Assembly: GCF_027568395.1 (NCBI RefSeq)
Contig: NZ_JANKZL010000005.1
Coordinates: forward strand, 124,001 to 188,000
DNA: 64,000 bases
Direction: 5' to 3'
DNA from: Aminobacter sp. HY435
Lineage (GTDB): Bacteria; Pseudomonadota; Alphaproteobacteria; Rhizobiales; Rhizobiaceae
Shown: positions 1-10,544 of the stretch, one piece after another
Layout: each line of letters opens with the position of its first letter
How positions within the stretch are numbered: position 1 is the stretch's first letter
Translations under genes and position numbers: made by a program
The notes under the pieces: generated by a model
The model's database searches: none
Seen by the model: only the letters and a program-made list of their open reading frames with translations
What the model was told of the DNA's origin: nothing

Positions 1-1
1 A

Positions 2-949
2 TATTCGCTCGAGGACAAGTTCGAGCATCTGCCGCAGCCAAGGAAGTCGGAAGTCGCGAAGCGCGGCGTGACCGCCTTCCTGACCGTGCAGGAAGGCTGC
101 GACAAATTCTGCACTTTCTGCGTGGTGCCCTACACGCGCGGCTCGGAAGTGTCGCGTTCGGTGGCCCAGATCGTCGCCGAGGCCGAGCGCCTCGCAGAGG
201 CCGGCGTACGTGAGGTGACGCTGCTCGGCCAGAACGTCAACGCCTGGCATGGCGAGGGCTCCGACGGCAAGGAATGGGGCCTTGGCCGGCTGCTCTACCG
301 TCTCGCGGAAATTCCAGGCATTGCCCGGCTGCGCTACACGACGAGCCATCCGCGCGACATGGACGACGAGCTGATCGCGGCCCATCGCGACCTGCGGGCC
401 CTGATGCCTTACCTGCATCTGCCGGTACAATCGGGCTCCGACCGCATCCTCAAGGCGATGAATCGCCGGCACACGGCGGCCGACTATCTCAAGCTGATCG
501 AGCGCATCCGCACGGCACGCCCCGACATTGCGATGTCGGGCGATTTCATCGTCGGTTTTCCGGGCGAGACGGATGCGGATTTCGAGGCTACGATGGAGAT
601 CGTGCGCGCCACCAATTACGCCTCGGCCTATACCTTCAAATATTCGCCGCGCCCGGGCACGCCCGGCGCCGATATGGACGGGCATGTCGATGAAAAGGTG
701 AAGGATGCGCGGCTGCAGCGCCTGCAGGCGCTGATCACCCAGCAGCAGCATGCCTTTGCCGACAGCCTGGTCGGACAGACGATTTCGACACTGATCGAAA
801 AGCCCGGCCGCGAACCCGGACAGATCGTCGGACGGTCACCTTGGCTCCAGCCTGTGATTGTTGATGAAAAGGCCGGCGAAATCGGTGACATTATCAATGT
901 ACGAATCACGAAGACGGGCACAAACAGCCTGTTCGCCGAAACGGCCTGA
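2..949 (+). CDS. miaB: tRNA-2-methylthio-N6-isopentenyladenosine synthase MiaB (5' end outside window)
   Basis: Radical-SAM enzyme that adds the 2-methylthio group to i6A37 of tRNAs reading UNN codons. The reading frame is open from base 2, so the gene enters the window from the left and the GTG at 68 is internal. The radical-SAM cluster motif CxxxCxxC (C-DKF-C-TF-C) is encoded at about bases 98-121, and the C-terminal TRAM domain covers roughly the last 65 residues. The N-terminal UPF0004 domain, with the cysteines for the second Fe-S cluster, lies mostly outside. phoH and ybeY follow closely, the usual alphaproteobacterial order. The related enzyme MtaB is possible, but this neighbourhood and the TRAM sequence favour MiaB. 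Confidence 0.95.
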   Translation, partial: YSLEDKFEHLPQPRKSEVAKRGVTAFLTVQEGCDKFCTFCVVPYTRGSEVSRSVAQIVAEAERLAEAGVREVTLLGQNVNAWHGEGSDGKEWGLGRLLYRLAEIPGIARLRYTTSHPRDMDDELIAAHRDLRALMPYLHLPVQSGSDRILKAMNRRHTAADYLKLIERIRTARPDIAMSGDFIVGFPGETDADFEATMEIVRATNYASAYTFKYSPRPGTPGADMDGHVDEKVKDARLQRLQALITQQQHAFADSLVGQTISTLIEKPGREPGQIVGRSPWLQPVIVDEKAGEIGDIINVRITKTGTNSLFAETA

Positions 950-978
950 TCGGCCGCACGGCAGATGAGGAGAGACGG

Positions 979-2016
<1,038 letters not shown>

Positions 2017-2027
2017 TCGGACTACAA

Positions 2028-2534
2028 ATGCCCAGTACCAATACGCCGGCGCCGGCCGGCGCCGAGCTTGACATCGACCTGATGCTCGAGGCCGGCGCCT
2101 GGCCGGACGAACAGGCGCTGCGGGTGCTCGTCGCGCGCGCCGTGCCGGTCGCACTTGCCGAAGCCGAGGTCGAGCCGGTGGAAGGCGTCGAGCTCAGCCT
2201 GGTGTTCACCGATGACGACAGCATCCAGAGCCTTAACGCCGAATGGCGCCAGAAGGACAAGCCGACCAACGTGCTGTCGTTTCCGGCGTTCCCGATGGCG
2301 CCGGGCGATCCGCTGCCGCCGATGCTCGGCGACATCGTGCTGGCCTATGAGACGGTGGCGAAAGAGGCCGAGCTTGAAGGCAAGCCGCTCGAAAACCATA
2401 TCACCCACCTGATTATCCACGGACTCCTGCATCTTTTGGGGTATGATCACGAGACTGAAGACGAGGCCGAGGAAATGGAGGCGCTGGAACGCCAGGCGCT
2501 GGCCAGACTTGCCATTCCCGATCCCTACGCGTAA
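2028..2534 (+). CDS. ybeY: rRNA maturation endoribonuclease YbeY
   Basis: Zinc-dependent single-strand endoribonuclease required for 16S rRNA 3'-end processing and 70S ribosome quality control. The metal-binding motif is visible as H131, H135 and H141 in [11 protein letters not shown]. The length of 168 residues is normal for the alphaproteobacterial form, whose N-terminus is longer than the E. coli protein. It lies 11 bases after phoH and 27 bases before the CBS-domain gene, in the conserved miaB-phoH-ybeY-corC-lnt cluster. Confidence 0.95.
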   Translation: MPSTNTPAPAGAELDIDLMLEAGAWPDEQALRVLVARAVPVALAEAEVEPVEGVELSLVFTDDDSIQSLNAEWRQKDKPTNVLSFPAFPMAPGDPLPPMLGDIVLAYETVAKEAELEGKPLENHITHLIIHGLLHLLGYDHETEDEAEEMEALERQALARLAIPDPYA

Positions 2535-2561
2535 CAGGGGTCAGCAATCGACCGGAAGACG

Positions 2562-3629
2562 ATGAACGACAAAACAGAGACTGCCGCCACGCCCGACCCG
2601 GGAACCGCGGCAAAGGCCTCCGACCAGACCGAGGACGGACCTAGTACCAGTGCGCCGTTAACCGCGACGCACGACCCCCAGGCCGAGCGGCCGTCATTTA
2701 TCGAACGGCTGACCAAGCTGTTTCGACACCGCAGCAACGGCACCAATATCCGTGAGGAAATCGTCGACGCGCTGGCCGAAACCGGCAGCGATGCCGACTC
2801 TTTCTCGCCCGGCGAACGCGCCATGCTCAACAACATCCTCAGGCTTCGCGAAGTGCGGGTCGAGGACGTCATGGTGCCGCGCGCCGACATCGAGGCGATC
2901 GAACTCAGCACCAAGCTTGGCGAAGTCCTGAGCGTGCTCGAGCAATCGGGCCATTCACGCATGCCGGTCTATGTCGAGACGCTCGACGATCCCAGAGGCA
3001 TGGTCCACATCCGCGACATCCTCGCCCACATCACCCGCGGCGCCCGCGTCAAGAAAGGTCGCTCGCGCAAGGCCCATGCCGATGCGCAGATCGACCTGTC
3101 GCAGGTCGATCTCAACCGCAGCATCGGCGATCTCAACCTGATCCGCACGGTGCTGTTCGTGCCGCCGTCGATGCTGGCCTCCGACCTGATGGCGCGCATG
3201 CAGGCGACGCGCACCCAGATGGCGCTGGTCATCGACGAGTATGGCGGCACCGACGGGCTGGTTTCGCTGGAAGACATCGTCGAGATGGTTGTCGGCGACA
3301 TCGAAGACGAGCACGACGACGACGAGCCGATGATCACCCAGGCCGGAGACGGCGTCTATGTCGTCGACGGCAAGGCCGAGATCGAGGAAGTCGCCAAGGT
3401 TCTCGGCGAAGAGTTCTCGCCCGGCGAACACAGCGAATATGTCGACACGATCGGTGGCATGATCTTCAACGCGCTCGGCAGGGTGCCGACGCGCGGCGAG
3501 GTCGTCCAGGCCATTCCGGGCTTCGAGTTCCATGTGCTCGACGCCGATCCACGCCGGGTCAAGCGGGTGCGCATCGTCCACAGCGTCAAGGGCGAGCGCC
3601 GCCGTCGTGCAAAGGCTGAGCAGGCGTGA
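2562..3629 (+). CDS. CBS-domain protein of the CorC/HlyC family
   Basis: A 355-residue protein of the CorC/TlyC (hemolysin-like) family. It has a low-complexity N-terminus of about 55 residues, two CBS motifs (about residues 95-150 and 195-250; the second contains DEYGGTDGLVSLED) and a C-terminal CorC_HlyC FAD-binding-like domain. No membrane DUF21 domain is present, so this is the soluble form linked to CorA-dependent magnesium and cobalt efflux in enterobacteria. The exact role here is not established. It sits between ybeY and lnt, as in many Gram-negative genomes. Confidence 0.88.
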   Translation: MNDKTETAATPDPGTAAKASDQTEDGPSTSAPLTATHDPQAERPSFIERLTKLFRHRSNGTNIREEIVDALAETGSDADSFSPGERAMLNNILRLREVRVEDVMVPRADIEAIELSTKLGEVLSVLEQSGHSRMPVYVETLDDPRGMVHIRDILAHITRGARVKKGRSRKAHADAQIDLSQVDLNRSIGDLNLIRTVLFVPPSMLASDLMARMQATRTQMALVIDEYGGTDGLVSLEDIVEMVVGDIEDEHDDDEPMITQAGDGVYVVDGKAEIEEVAKVLGEEFSPGEHSEYVDTIGGMIFNALGRVPTRGEVVQAIPGFEFHVLDADPRRVKRVRIVHSVKGERRRRAKAEQA

Positions 3630-3714
3630 TGCCTGATTGCAGCGGCGCTGAATTTGGTGCCGCCGCGCGGTGCTGTTACAGCTACGATCCGTGATTCTGG
3701 GTTGGGGGACGCGG

Positions 3715-5307
3715 ATGACGCGCCTGGCTGGGCGGATTATTCTCTTGTGGGGGTGGAAGCGGGCGCTGCTGGCCTTCGTGGCCGGCGCCATCGCGGTGCT
3801 GGGACAGGCACCGTACGACTTCTTCGCCGCCTGCTTCGTATCGTTCCCGATACTTGTCTGGCTGCTTGACGGCGCCGTCGCCGATGCGCCTGCCGGCTTC
3901 GTTCGCCGTCTTTGGCCCGCCTTCGCCACCGGCTGGTGGTTCGGCTTCGGCTATTTTCTCGCCGGGCTGTGGTGGATCGGCGGCGCCTTGCTCGTCGAAG
4001 CCGACAGCTATGCCTGGGCGCTGCCGTTCGCGGCCATTGGCATTCCGCTCATACTGTCGTTCTTCTACGGCTTCGCCGCAGTTGCAGCGCGGCTGTTGTG
4101 GAGCGATGGCATCGGCCGCATCCTTGCGCTGGCCTTCGCCTTCGGCCTGACCGAATGGCTGCGCACATTCCTGTTCACCGGCTTTCCGTGGAATCCGCTT
4201 GGCTTTGCCGCGATGCCGGTGCCGCTTTTGATGCAGAGCGTGTCCGTCGTCGGCGTCGCAGGCATGAACGTGCTGGCCGTGTTCGTCTTTTCGGTGCCGG
4301 CATTGCTCGCCGACCGGCGCAATCTCAAGCTTGGCCTGTCGCTCGCCGTGGCGCTGGCAGCCGCGCATGTCGGCTATGGCTATTGGCGCATCACGCGGCC
4401 GGTGGCCCCGACGGACAAGACCATCAATGTCCGCATTGTCCAGCCCAACATCGACCTCACCGAAAAATGGGACGGCCGGGTCCGGGACCGCGTCTTTGCC
4501 ACTTTGCTTGACCTCTCGCGCGAAGCCCCGAAGGCTGGCGCCAGGAAACCCGACCTCATTCTGTGGCCCGAAACGTCGGTGCCGTTCCTGTTCAACGAGC
4601 GACCGGACGCGCTGGTGGCGATCGGAGACGCACTCGACGACGGCCAGCTCTTGATGGCCGGCGCAGTGCGCGAGGAGGGGGGAGCTACGGCCGGCGAGGA
4701 CGTGCGCTACTACAACTCGGTCGTCAGCATCAGCGACAAGGGTGAAATCGTCGACGCCATCGACAAAGTTCATCTCGTGCCCTTTGGCGAGTACATACCC
4801 TTCGCCGACTTGATGGCGCGCATCGGATTGACCCAGCTGGTTGCCGGTCCGATGAATTTTGCCGCTGCTGCAAGCCGTCACCCGCTTTCCTTGACAGGTG
4901 GAGTGAAAGCATCGGCTTTTATCTGCTATGAAATAATCTTTCCTCGCCTCACGGCAGTTGACGCAGCGTCAACTCAGATTATTGTGAACGTGACCAACGA
5001 CGCGTGGTTTGGCGACACGCCGGGACCGTATCAGCATTTCCGGCAGTCGCAGATCCGGGCGGTGGAAAACGGGTTGCCGGTCCTGCGCGCGGCCAACACA
5101 GGGATTTCCGGCATTGTCGACCCATTTGGGCGAGTTGTGGATGCACTTGCGATGAACGTTCGCGGCATCATCGATTTGTCTGTTCCAGTGGCCGCTCCCA
5201 CTGCCACGGCAGCGCCGTTTTGGCGCGTTAACGATTTCCTGATCATGTTCGTTTTTGCCGTTGCGGCAGGTGGCTTGAAGCTCAGACAGAGGCTTAGGGC
5301 GAATTGA
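3715..5307 (+). CDS. lnt: Apolipoprotein N-acyltransferase
   Basis: Inner-membrane enzyme that transfers the third acyl chain to the N-terminal cysteine of lipoproteins. Several hydrophobic segments fill residues 1-225 and the nitrilase-like periplasmic domain follows. The Glu-Lys-Cys triad is visible as E286 (LWPETS), K351 ([11 protein letters not shown]) and C404 (FICYEI). The frame is open to a GTG at 3670, but ATG at 3715 has a GGGGGA Shine-Dalgarno sequence and gives the usual MxRLAGRI N-terminus, so the protein is 530 residues. It closes the ybeY-corC-lnt run. Confidence 0.94.
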   Translation: MTRLAGRIILLWGWKRALLAFVAGAIAVLGQAPYDFFAACFVSFPILVWLLDGAVADAPAGFVRRLWPAFATGWWFGFGYFLAGLWWIGGALLVEADSYAWALPFAAIGIPLILSFFYGFAAVAARLLWSDGIGRILALAFAFGLTEWLRTFLFTGFPWNPLGFAAMPVPLLMQSVSVVGVAGMNVLAVFVFSVPALLADRRNLKLGLSLAVALAAAHVGYGYWRITRPVAPTDKTINVRIVQPNIDLTEKWDGRVRDRVFATLLDLSREAPKAGARKPDLILWPETSVPFLFNERPDALVAIGDALDDGQLLMAGAVREEGGATAGEDVRYYNSVVSISDKGEIVDAIDKVHLVPFGEYIPFADLMARIGLTQLVAGPMNFAAAASRHPLSLTGGVKASAFICYEIIFPRLTAVDAASTQIIVNVTNDAWFGDTPGPYQHFRQSQIRAVENGLPVLRAANTGISGIVDPFGRVVDALAMNVRGIIDLSVPVAAPTATAAPFWRVNDFLIMFVFAVAAGGLKLRQRLRAN

Positions 5308-5448
5308 CACTGCGGTTGTTAGAAACTCATATGCTGCCGCGCGGCTATCGGTCGTGCCAAATGACGTTCCTGTCCGGACGTATAAATTGCCCTCAAATGG
5401 GCTGACTGCCCAAAATATAAAGCTGGAGTAATCCAGCGAGGAAAGACA

Positions 5449-5868
5449 GTGGAAAAAGAAAACAAAAAGAAACCAAATCCGACCGACGTACACGTCGGCG
5501 GAAGAATTCGCCTGCGACGCAATATGTTGGGAATGAGCCAGGAAAAGCTCGGAGAAAGCTTGGGCATCACTTTTCAGCAGATCCAAAAATACGAGAAAGG
5601 GACCAATCGGGTCGGTGCAAGCCGTCTTCAGGCTATCGCTTCGATCCTCAGCGTGCCGGTTGCATTCTTCTTCGAGGATGCCCCCGGAGCCGACGGAAGC
5701 GAGCACAAGGGTCTCGCCGAGGACTCGTCCACCAGTTTTGTGGTCGATTTTCTGTCGAGCGCCGAAGGCCTGCAACTCAACCGTGCCTTTGCCCGGATTT
5801 CGAACCCGAAGGTTCGGCGCAAGGTCATCGAGTTGGCCAAGGTTCTGGCCGACGACGAAGAGCAGTGA
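5449..5868 (+). CDS. Cro/C1-type (XRE) helix-turn-helix regulator
   Basis: A 139-residue DNA-binding protein with an HTH_3 domain at about residues 16-72, including the recognition region SLGITFQQIQKYEKG. An acidic linker and a short C-terminal part follow. It starts with GTG at 5449 behind GAGGAAAG. This regulator is commonly found directly before metK in rhizobia. Its targets are not evident from sequence, and control of methionine or SAM metabolism is only a guess from position. The upstream gap (5308-5448) is AT-richer and probably carries its promoter. Confidence 0.85.
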   Translation: MEKENKKKPNPTDVHVGGRIRLRRNMLGMSQEKLGESLGITFQQIQKYEKGTNRVGASRLQAIASILSVPVAFFFEDAPGADGSEHKGLAEDSSTSFVVDFLSSAEGLQLNRAFARISNPKVRRKVIELAKVLADDEEQ

Positions 5869-5922
5869 AGGAGCGTCGTGCGTCCTGATGGAGGCACAAG
5901 CGACATTCCTGATTTCTGAAAC

Positions 5923-5972
5923 TGCGCATCATACTGTCCGGAAATCGGCTTCGATTTCCGGACAGATGCGCA
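5923..5972. repeat. Palindromic intergenic repeat (REP-like), copy 1
   Basis: A long hairpin between the XRE regulator and metK. The inner stem is a perfect 14-bp inverted repeat (5934-5947 with 5952-5965) around a 4-base loop. The outer arms TGCGCAT and ATGCGCA pair across a small bulge. The architecture (GCGCAT outer arms, inner arms ending AAATCG/CGATTT) matches the element at 50235-50282, so both belong to one dispersed family. There is no T-run, so it is not a classical terminator. Confidence 0.8.
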
Positions 5973-6121
5973 ATGCGCCGGCGTTACGCCAGCGCAACGC
6001 GCTTTCAATAACCGACCTGACGCGACGAAAGCCTGCTTGACGAGTTCCGGCAGGCTTCGCTAACACGTGTCGCGCCAATAGATCGGCATTGCGCTGATTT
6101 CTTTCCAAGAGGGGACATCCC

Positions 6122-7405
6122 GTGTCGCGGCAAAACTACCTTTTCACCTCCGAATCCGTATCCGAAGGCCACCCCGACAAGGTGTGCGATCGCATCTCCG
6201 ACGAGATCGTGGATCTCGTCTATCGTGAAGCCAAGAAAACCGGCATGGACCCCTGGAAGGTTCGCGTTGCCTGCGAAACGCTGGCGACCACCAACCGCGT
6301 GGTCATCGCGGGTGAGGTTCGCGTGCCCGACACGCTGCTGAAGAAAGACAAGAACGGCCAGATCGTCATGGACGCCGCAGGGCATCCGGTCGTCAATCCG
6401 TCGAAGTTCAAGTCGGTGGCCCGCAAGGCTATCCGTGCCATCGGCTACGAGCAGGCCGGCTTCCACTGGAAGACCGCCAAGATCGACGTGCTGCTGCATG
6501 GCCAGTCGCCCGATATCGGCCAGGGCGTCGACAACGCCGCCGATCGCCAGGGCGAAGAGGGTGCGGGCGACCAGGGCATCATGTTCGGCTACGCCTGCCG
6601 TGAGACCCCCGATCTGATGCCGGCTCCGATCTACTACAGCCACAAGATTCTCGAATTGCTGGCGACCGCCCGCCACGAAAACAAGGGCGAGGCAGGTCAG
6701 CTCGGTCCCGACGCCAAGAGCCAGGTCACAGTCCGCTACCAGGACGGCAAGGCGCACGAAGTCACCCAGATCGTGTTGTCCACCCAGCATCTCGACGGCA
6801 GTTGGGATTCCGGCAAGGTCCGCAAGGTGGTCGAGCCCTACATCCGCGAGGCGCTCGGCGATCTCGAAATCGCCAACGACTGCAACTGGTACATCAATCC
6901 GACCGGCAAGTTCGTGATCGGCGGTCCCGACGGCGACGCCGGCCTGACCGGCCGCAAGATCATCGTAGACACCTACGGCGGCGCAGCCCCCCATGGCGGC
7001 GGCGCGTTCTCCGGCAAGGACACCACCAAGGTCGACCGTTCGGCAGCGTACGCCGCGCGCTACCTTGCCAAGAACGTGGTTGCCGCCAAGCTTGCCGACC
7101 GCTGCACCATTCAGCTGTCCTACGCCATCGGCGTCGCCCAGCCGCTGTCGGTCTATGTCGACCTGCACGGCACCGGCAAGGTCGACGAGGCTGTGCTGGA
7201 AACCGCGCTGCGCCAGGTCATGGACCTGTCCCCGTCGGGCATTCGCCGTCACCTCGACCTGAACAAGCCGATCTACGCCAAGACCTCGTCCTACGGCCAT
7301 TTCGGTCGCAAGGCAGGCCGCGACGGTTCGTTCTCCTGGGAGAAGACCGACCTGGTGAAGGCGATCAAGGACGCCGTCGCCGACAAGGAAGCGGTCGCCG
7401 CCTGA
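6122..7405 (+). CDS. metK: S-adenosylmethionine synthetase
   Basis: Makes S-adenosylmethionine from methionine and ATP. The 427-residue product has the three-domain MAT fold signatures: GHPDKVCD near the N-terminus, [11 protein letters not shown] in the central region and the P-loop-like GGGAFSGKD. It starts with GTG at 6122, preceded by AGAGGGGA. It is longer than E. coli MetK because of insertions typical of alphaproteobacteria. A possible leader hairpin with 8-bp arms lies at 6029-6057, but I see no recognisable SAM riboswitch consensus. trmB follows 16 bases downstream. Confidence 0.97.
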   Translation: MSRQNYLFTSESVSEGHPDKVCDRISDEIVDLVYREAKKTGMDPWKVRVACETLATTNRVVIAGEVRVPDTLLKKDKNGQIVMDAAGHPVVNPSKFKSVARKAIRAIGYEQAGFHWKTAKIDVLLHGQSPDIGQGVDNAADRQGEEGAGDQGIMFGYACRETPDLMPAPIYYSHKILELLATARHENKGEAGQLGPDAKSQVTVRYQDGKAHEVTQIVLSTQHLDGSWDSGKVRKVVEPYIREALGDLEIANDCNWYINPTGKFVIGGPDGDAGLTGRKIIVDTYGGAAPHGGGAFSGKDTTKVDRSAAYAARYLAKNVVAAKLADRCTIQLSYAIGVAQPLSVYVDLHGTGKVDEAVLETALRQVMDLSPSGIRRHLDLNKPIYAKTSSYGHFGRKAGRDGSFSWEKTDLVKAIKDAVADKEAVAA

Positions 7406-7421
7406 GGCGACCGGAGTCTAC

Positions 7422-8123
7422 ATGGAACAGGAACCGCGTCGCAGCCGCATGAGCGAAGCCTTTTTCGGGCGGCGGCGCGGTAAACCCATCCGCCCGCAGC
7501 AGGCTGTTGCCCTGGAAACGGGACTGGCCCGCTGGGGCATCGATCTCGGCACGACGGCTCCCGCCGACCTGCGCTCCATGTTCGAAGCGCCTGTCGACAA
7601 GGTCCGGCTCGAGATCGGCTTCGGCGGTGGCGAGCACCTTCGCCACATCGCCGCAAACAACCCCGACGCCGGGTTCATCGGCGTCGAGCCCTTCGTCAAC
7701 GGCATGGCCAAGATGACCATGGCACTCGACGACAAGCCGCTCGCCAACATTCGCCTCTACGACGAGGACGCCACCCAGTTGTTGGACTGGTTGCCCGAAG
7801 CCTCGCTCGACGGCATCGACCTGCTTTACCCCGACCCTTGGCGCAAGAAGAAGCACTGGAAGAGGCGGTTTGTCAGCCCGGTCAATCTCGACCGGTTCGC
7901 CCGCGTGCTGAAGAGCGGTGCGAAGTTCCGCTTTGCCTCCGATATCGACACCTATGTCAACTGGACGCTGCAGCATTGCGACGCGCATGGCGCTTTCGCG
8001 TGGCAGGCTGCCGACGCCGCCGACTGGCACACGCCCTATGAGGGCTGGACCCGCACGCGCTACGAGGCCAAGGCGATCCGCGAAAACCGGACGCCAGCCT
8101 ATCTGACGTTCATCAGGGTGTAG
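7422..8123 (+). CDS. trmB: tRNA (guanine-N7-)-methyltransferase
   Basis: Methylates N7 of G46 in tRNA variable loops using S-adenosylmethionine. The 233-residue protein shows the SAM-binding glycine motif GFGGGEHL (residues 66-73) and the TrmB signature [15 protein letters not shown]. It is immediately downstream of metK and probably co-transcribed, so supplier and user of SAM sit together. It is convergent with the tctE gene, with only 30 bases between the stop codons. Confidence 0.95.
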   Translation: MEQEPRRSRMSEAFFGRRRGKPIRPQQAVALETGLARWGIDLGTTAPADLRSMFEAPVDKVRLEIGFGGGEHLRHIAANNPDAGFIGVEPFVNGMAKMTMALDDKPLANIRLYDEDATQLLDWLPEASLDGIDLLYPDPWRKKKHWKRRFVSPVNLDRFARVLKSGAKFRFASDIDTYVNWTLQHCDAHGAFAWQAADAADWHTPYEGWTRTRYEAKAIRENRTPAYLTFIRV

Positions 8124-8153
8124 CTTTTCCCGCTAAGGAAATCGGGCAGCGCC

Positions 8154-9545
8154 TCAGCCCTCGGCCCTGGCAAACGCCACTCGCACCCGCAGCCCACGCC
8201 CGCCGGCACCGGCGGACAACTCCATGCGGCCGCCGAACAGTGCCGCGATCTCCTCGACGATCGGCAGCCCAAGCCCGGCGCCTGGCTTGTCGCCCGACTT
8301 TCCGCGCACGAAGCGCTGGCGCACGCGTTCCATCTCGGACGCCGGGACGCCGGGGCCGGTGTCTTCGACTTCGAGCAGCACGTAGCTGCCGTGGTCGAGC
8401 ACCTTGACCGTCGCTTCGACGCCCTCGCCGGCATAGGCGAGCACATTCTCGATCAGGTTGCGGATCATCTCGGACAGCAGCATCGGCTCGCCGCGCACAT
8501 GCAGCGGCTGCTCGCCCTCGAAACCGAGGTCGATGCCGGCGGCGTGCGCCTGCGTGACGCGGTCGGCGGTCAGTTGCCGGGCGAGTTCGGTGAGGTCGAT
8601 GGCGGCGAGGGCCTTCAGCCGGTCGGAGGCTGCTTCGTCGACCTTGGCGAGCAGCAAAAGCTGGGCGATCACGCGCTCGGCCTGGGCCACCGCCTCGTCG
8701 CCCAAGCGCGCCGCCTGGCGCGCTTCGTCGAGCGAGTGGGCGCGCGAGGCAAGCGCGAGCTGGGTGCGGATGATGGTCAGCGGCGTGCGCAGCTGGTGGC
8801 TGGCATTGCCGGTGAAATGGCGCATCGCGCCGAGCGCCGAACCCAGCCGGCCCATGAAGGAGTTGACCGTTTCGACCAGCCCGCGCACCTCCTTGGGCAC
8901 CGATTGCTCGATCGGGTGCAGATCGTCGGGATTACGCTCGGCGATGGCGTCGCGCAGGCGGTAGAGCGGGCGCAGCGAGAAGGTGACGGCGAGCCAGACG
9001 ATGGCCGCGGCAGCGCCGATCAGGATCGCCAGGCGCAGCGCCGAGCGCAGCAGGATCGTCTGCGCCAGCTGCGTGCGGGCAATCGTCGTCTCGGCGATGG
9101 TGACGACGAACGGTATCGAGGTCGCCCCGGTCGACGCCGCGCGCGACAGCGAGCTCAGCCGGATCGGTTCGCCGCGGAAGCTGGCGTCGGCGTAGCCGCT
9201 TTCTTCCAGTTCCAGGCCCCGTATGACGGGCAGGGTCTGATAGCCGGTGATGAACTCGCCGCCAGGCCCGTCGACGCGGTAGAAGACCCGGTCTTGCGCA
9301 GCCGATGTCAGCATTTCCAGCGCGACATAGGGGATGTCGACCTCGAGCGCGCCGTTTTCGGCCACCACCACCCGCTCGGCGATTGCCAATGCCGAACCCG
9401 CAAGCACGCGGTCGGAGACGGCGTTCGCCGTGTCGACGGCCTCGCGATAGGTATCGGCAAGCGCAATCAGGCCGAGGGTGACCAGCGGCACCAGGAGCCA
9501 CAGCAGCAGCCGCCGGCGGAGCGAATAGGGTCTGGCGCGCGGCAT
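8154..9545 (-). CDS. tctE: Sensor histidine kinase, TctE-like
   Basis: Inner-membrane histidine kinase of 463 residues, probably sensing tricarboxylates. It has TM1 at about 13-30, a periplasmic 2CSK_N-type sensor region to about 165, TM2 at about 168-189, then HAMP, HisKA with phospho-acceptor H250 (NASHQLRTPL) and an HATPase domain with N box (IRNLIEN), G1 (DTGPGVP) and G2 (GAGLGLP). Its start codon overlaps the stop of the response regulator gene by one base, so the two are translationally coupled. Assignment as TctE rests on the 2CSK-type sensor and on tctCBA nearby. Confidence 0.85.
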   Translation of the reverse strand: MPRARPYSLRRRLLLWLLVPLVTLGLIALADTYREAVDTANAVSDRVLAGSALAIAERVVVAENGALEVDIPYVALEMLTSAAQDRVFYRVDGPGGEFITGYQTLPVIRGLELEESGYADASFRGEPIRLSSLSRAASTGATSIPFVVTIAETTIARTQLAQTILLRSALRLAILIGAAAAIVWLAVTFSLRPLYRLRDAIAERNPDDLHPIEQSVPKEVRGLVETVNSFMGRLGSALGAMRHFTGNASHQLRTPLTIIRTQLALASRAHSLDEARQAARLGDEAVAQAERVIAQLLLLAKVDEAASDRLKALAAIDLTELARQLTADRVTQAHAAGIDLGFEGEQPLHVRGEPMLLSEMIRNLIENVLAYAGEGVEATVKVLDHGSYVLLEVEDTGPGVPASEMERVRQRFVRGKSGDKPGAGLGLPIVEEIAALFGGRMELSAGAGGRGLRVRVAFARAEG

Positions 9546-10219
9546 CAGGGGCTGGGCAACTTTTCGAGATAGTAGCCAATACCGCGCGCCGTCCTGACCG
9601 TCAGGCCGTAGGCGGCGAGCCGCTTGCGCAGCCGGCTGACATATTGCTCGATGGCGTTGGCGCTGAGGTCTTCGTCGAAACCGGCGAGCGACTCGATGAT
9701 CGCCTGCTTGGCGACCACCTTGCCGGCGCGCATGAACAGCGTTTCGAGCAGTGCCAGCTCGCGCGCCGGGATGTCGATGGCCGCGCCCCCCGACGAGAAA
9801 CTGCGGGTGGTGAGGTCGAGCTGGACCTCGCCGAAGCTGACGGTGGCGGCTTTCAGGCCGGCGCGGCGGCGCAACAGCGTCCGCACCCTGGCTTCCAGCT
9901 CGCCGACGTCGAACGGCTTGACCATGTAGTCGTCGGCGCCGAGGTCGAGGCCCTTGACGCGCTCGTCGAGCGAGTGGCGCGCCGACAGGATCAGCACCGC
10001 GGCGTCGTGCTGGCGCCCGCGCATGGTGCGCAGCACGTCGAGCCCGTCCATCTCCGGCAGGTTGAGGTCGAGGATGACAAGATCGAATCGCTCGGTGGCC
10101 AGAACTGCCACCGCGGAAGCGCCGTCACCGACGACGTCGACGGCGTAGCCGCTGCCCTTGAGCACCGCCGCCAGCCCGCCAGCCAGCGCCGCGTTGTCCT
10201 CCACCACCAGAATGCGCAC
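9545..10219 (-). CDS. tctD: Response regulator, OmpR family, TctD-like
   Basis: A 224-residue two-domain response regulator. The receiver has acidic residues E7 and D8, phospho-acceptor D51 (VILDLNLPEMDG) and the conserved Lys in the DDYMVKPF motif. The C-terminal half is an OmpR/PhoB winged helix ending in TARGIGYYLE. It is first in the tctD-tctE operon and diverges from the binding protein and tctCBA genes that it probably activates. A candidate operator is at 11639-11655. Confidence 0.86.
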   Translation of the reverse strand: MRILVVEDNAALAGGLAAVLKGSGYAVDVVGDGASAVAVLATERFDLVILDLNLPEMDGLDVLRTMRGRQHDAAVLILSARHSLDERVKGLDLGADDYMVKPFDVGELEARVRTLLRRRAGLKAATVSFGEVQLDLTTRSFSSGGAAIDIPARELALLETLFMRAGKVVAKQAIIESLAGFDEDLSANAIEQYVSRLRKRLAAYGLTVRTARGIGYYLEKLPSP

Positions 10220-10262
10220 CTGCTTTTTCCCCTTTCAGTACCCGGGCAATCGCAGTTGAGAT

Positions 10263-10405
10263 CACCCCCACCCCTAACCCCTCCCCACAGGGGGGAGGGG
10301 GAACCCTGCTGCATGGCCGCCAGGCACCAATCCCTGGCAGTCTTGGTGGCAGCGGCGCGAAGCCGTCCCCCTCCCCCTTGTGGGGAGGGGTTAGGGGTGG
10401 GGGTG
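10263..10405. repeat. C-rich long inverted repeat (40-nt arms, 63-nt spacer)
   Basis: Arms 10263-10302 and 10366-10405 are reverse complements over 40 bases with one mismatch. They are almost pure C/T on one strand (blocks such as CCCCTAACCCCTCCCC) and enclose 63 bases of non-coding sequence. The element occupies the gap between the divergent tctD and binding-protein genes. It resembles dispersed G/C-tract palindromes seen in rhizobial intergenic DNA. No open reading frame or transposase is associated with it. Confidence 0.85.
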
Positions 10406-10544
10406 CAGCGCCGCAAGGCAGTCATCTGCAACAGACCAGCACCAGCACCGTGCCGACGATGCCCATTCGCCGGGCAAAGGTCCAGCCCGGTGATCGCGCT
10501 TCGCCGTTGTGTCGTTCACCGCGCTGAGGCATGGTCCGGCGATC

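Noticed and set aside
5982-6121. SAM riboswitch before metK
   Set aside because: Only a simple 8-bp hairpin is visible at 6029-6057. I could not match SAM-I, SAM-II or SAM/SAH consensus elements by eye; an Rfam covariance search would decide.
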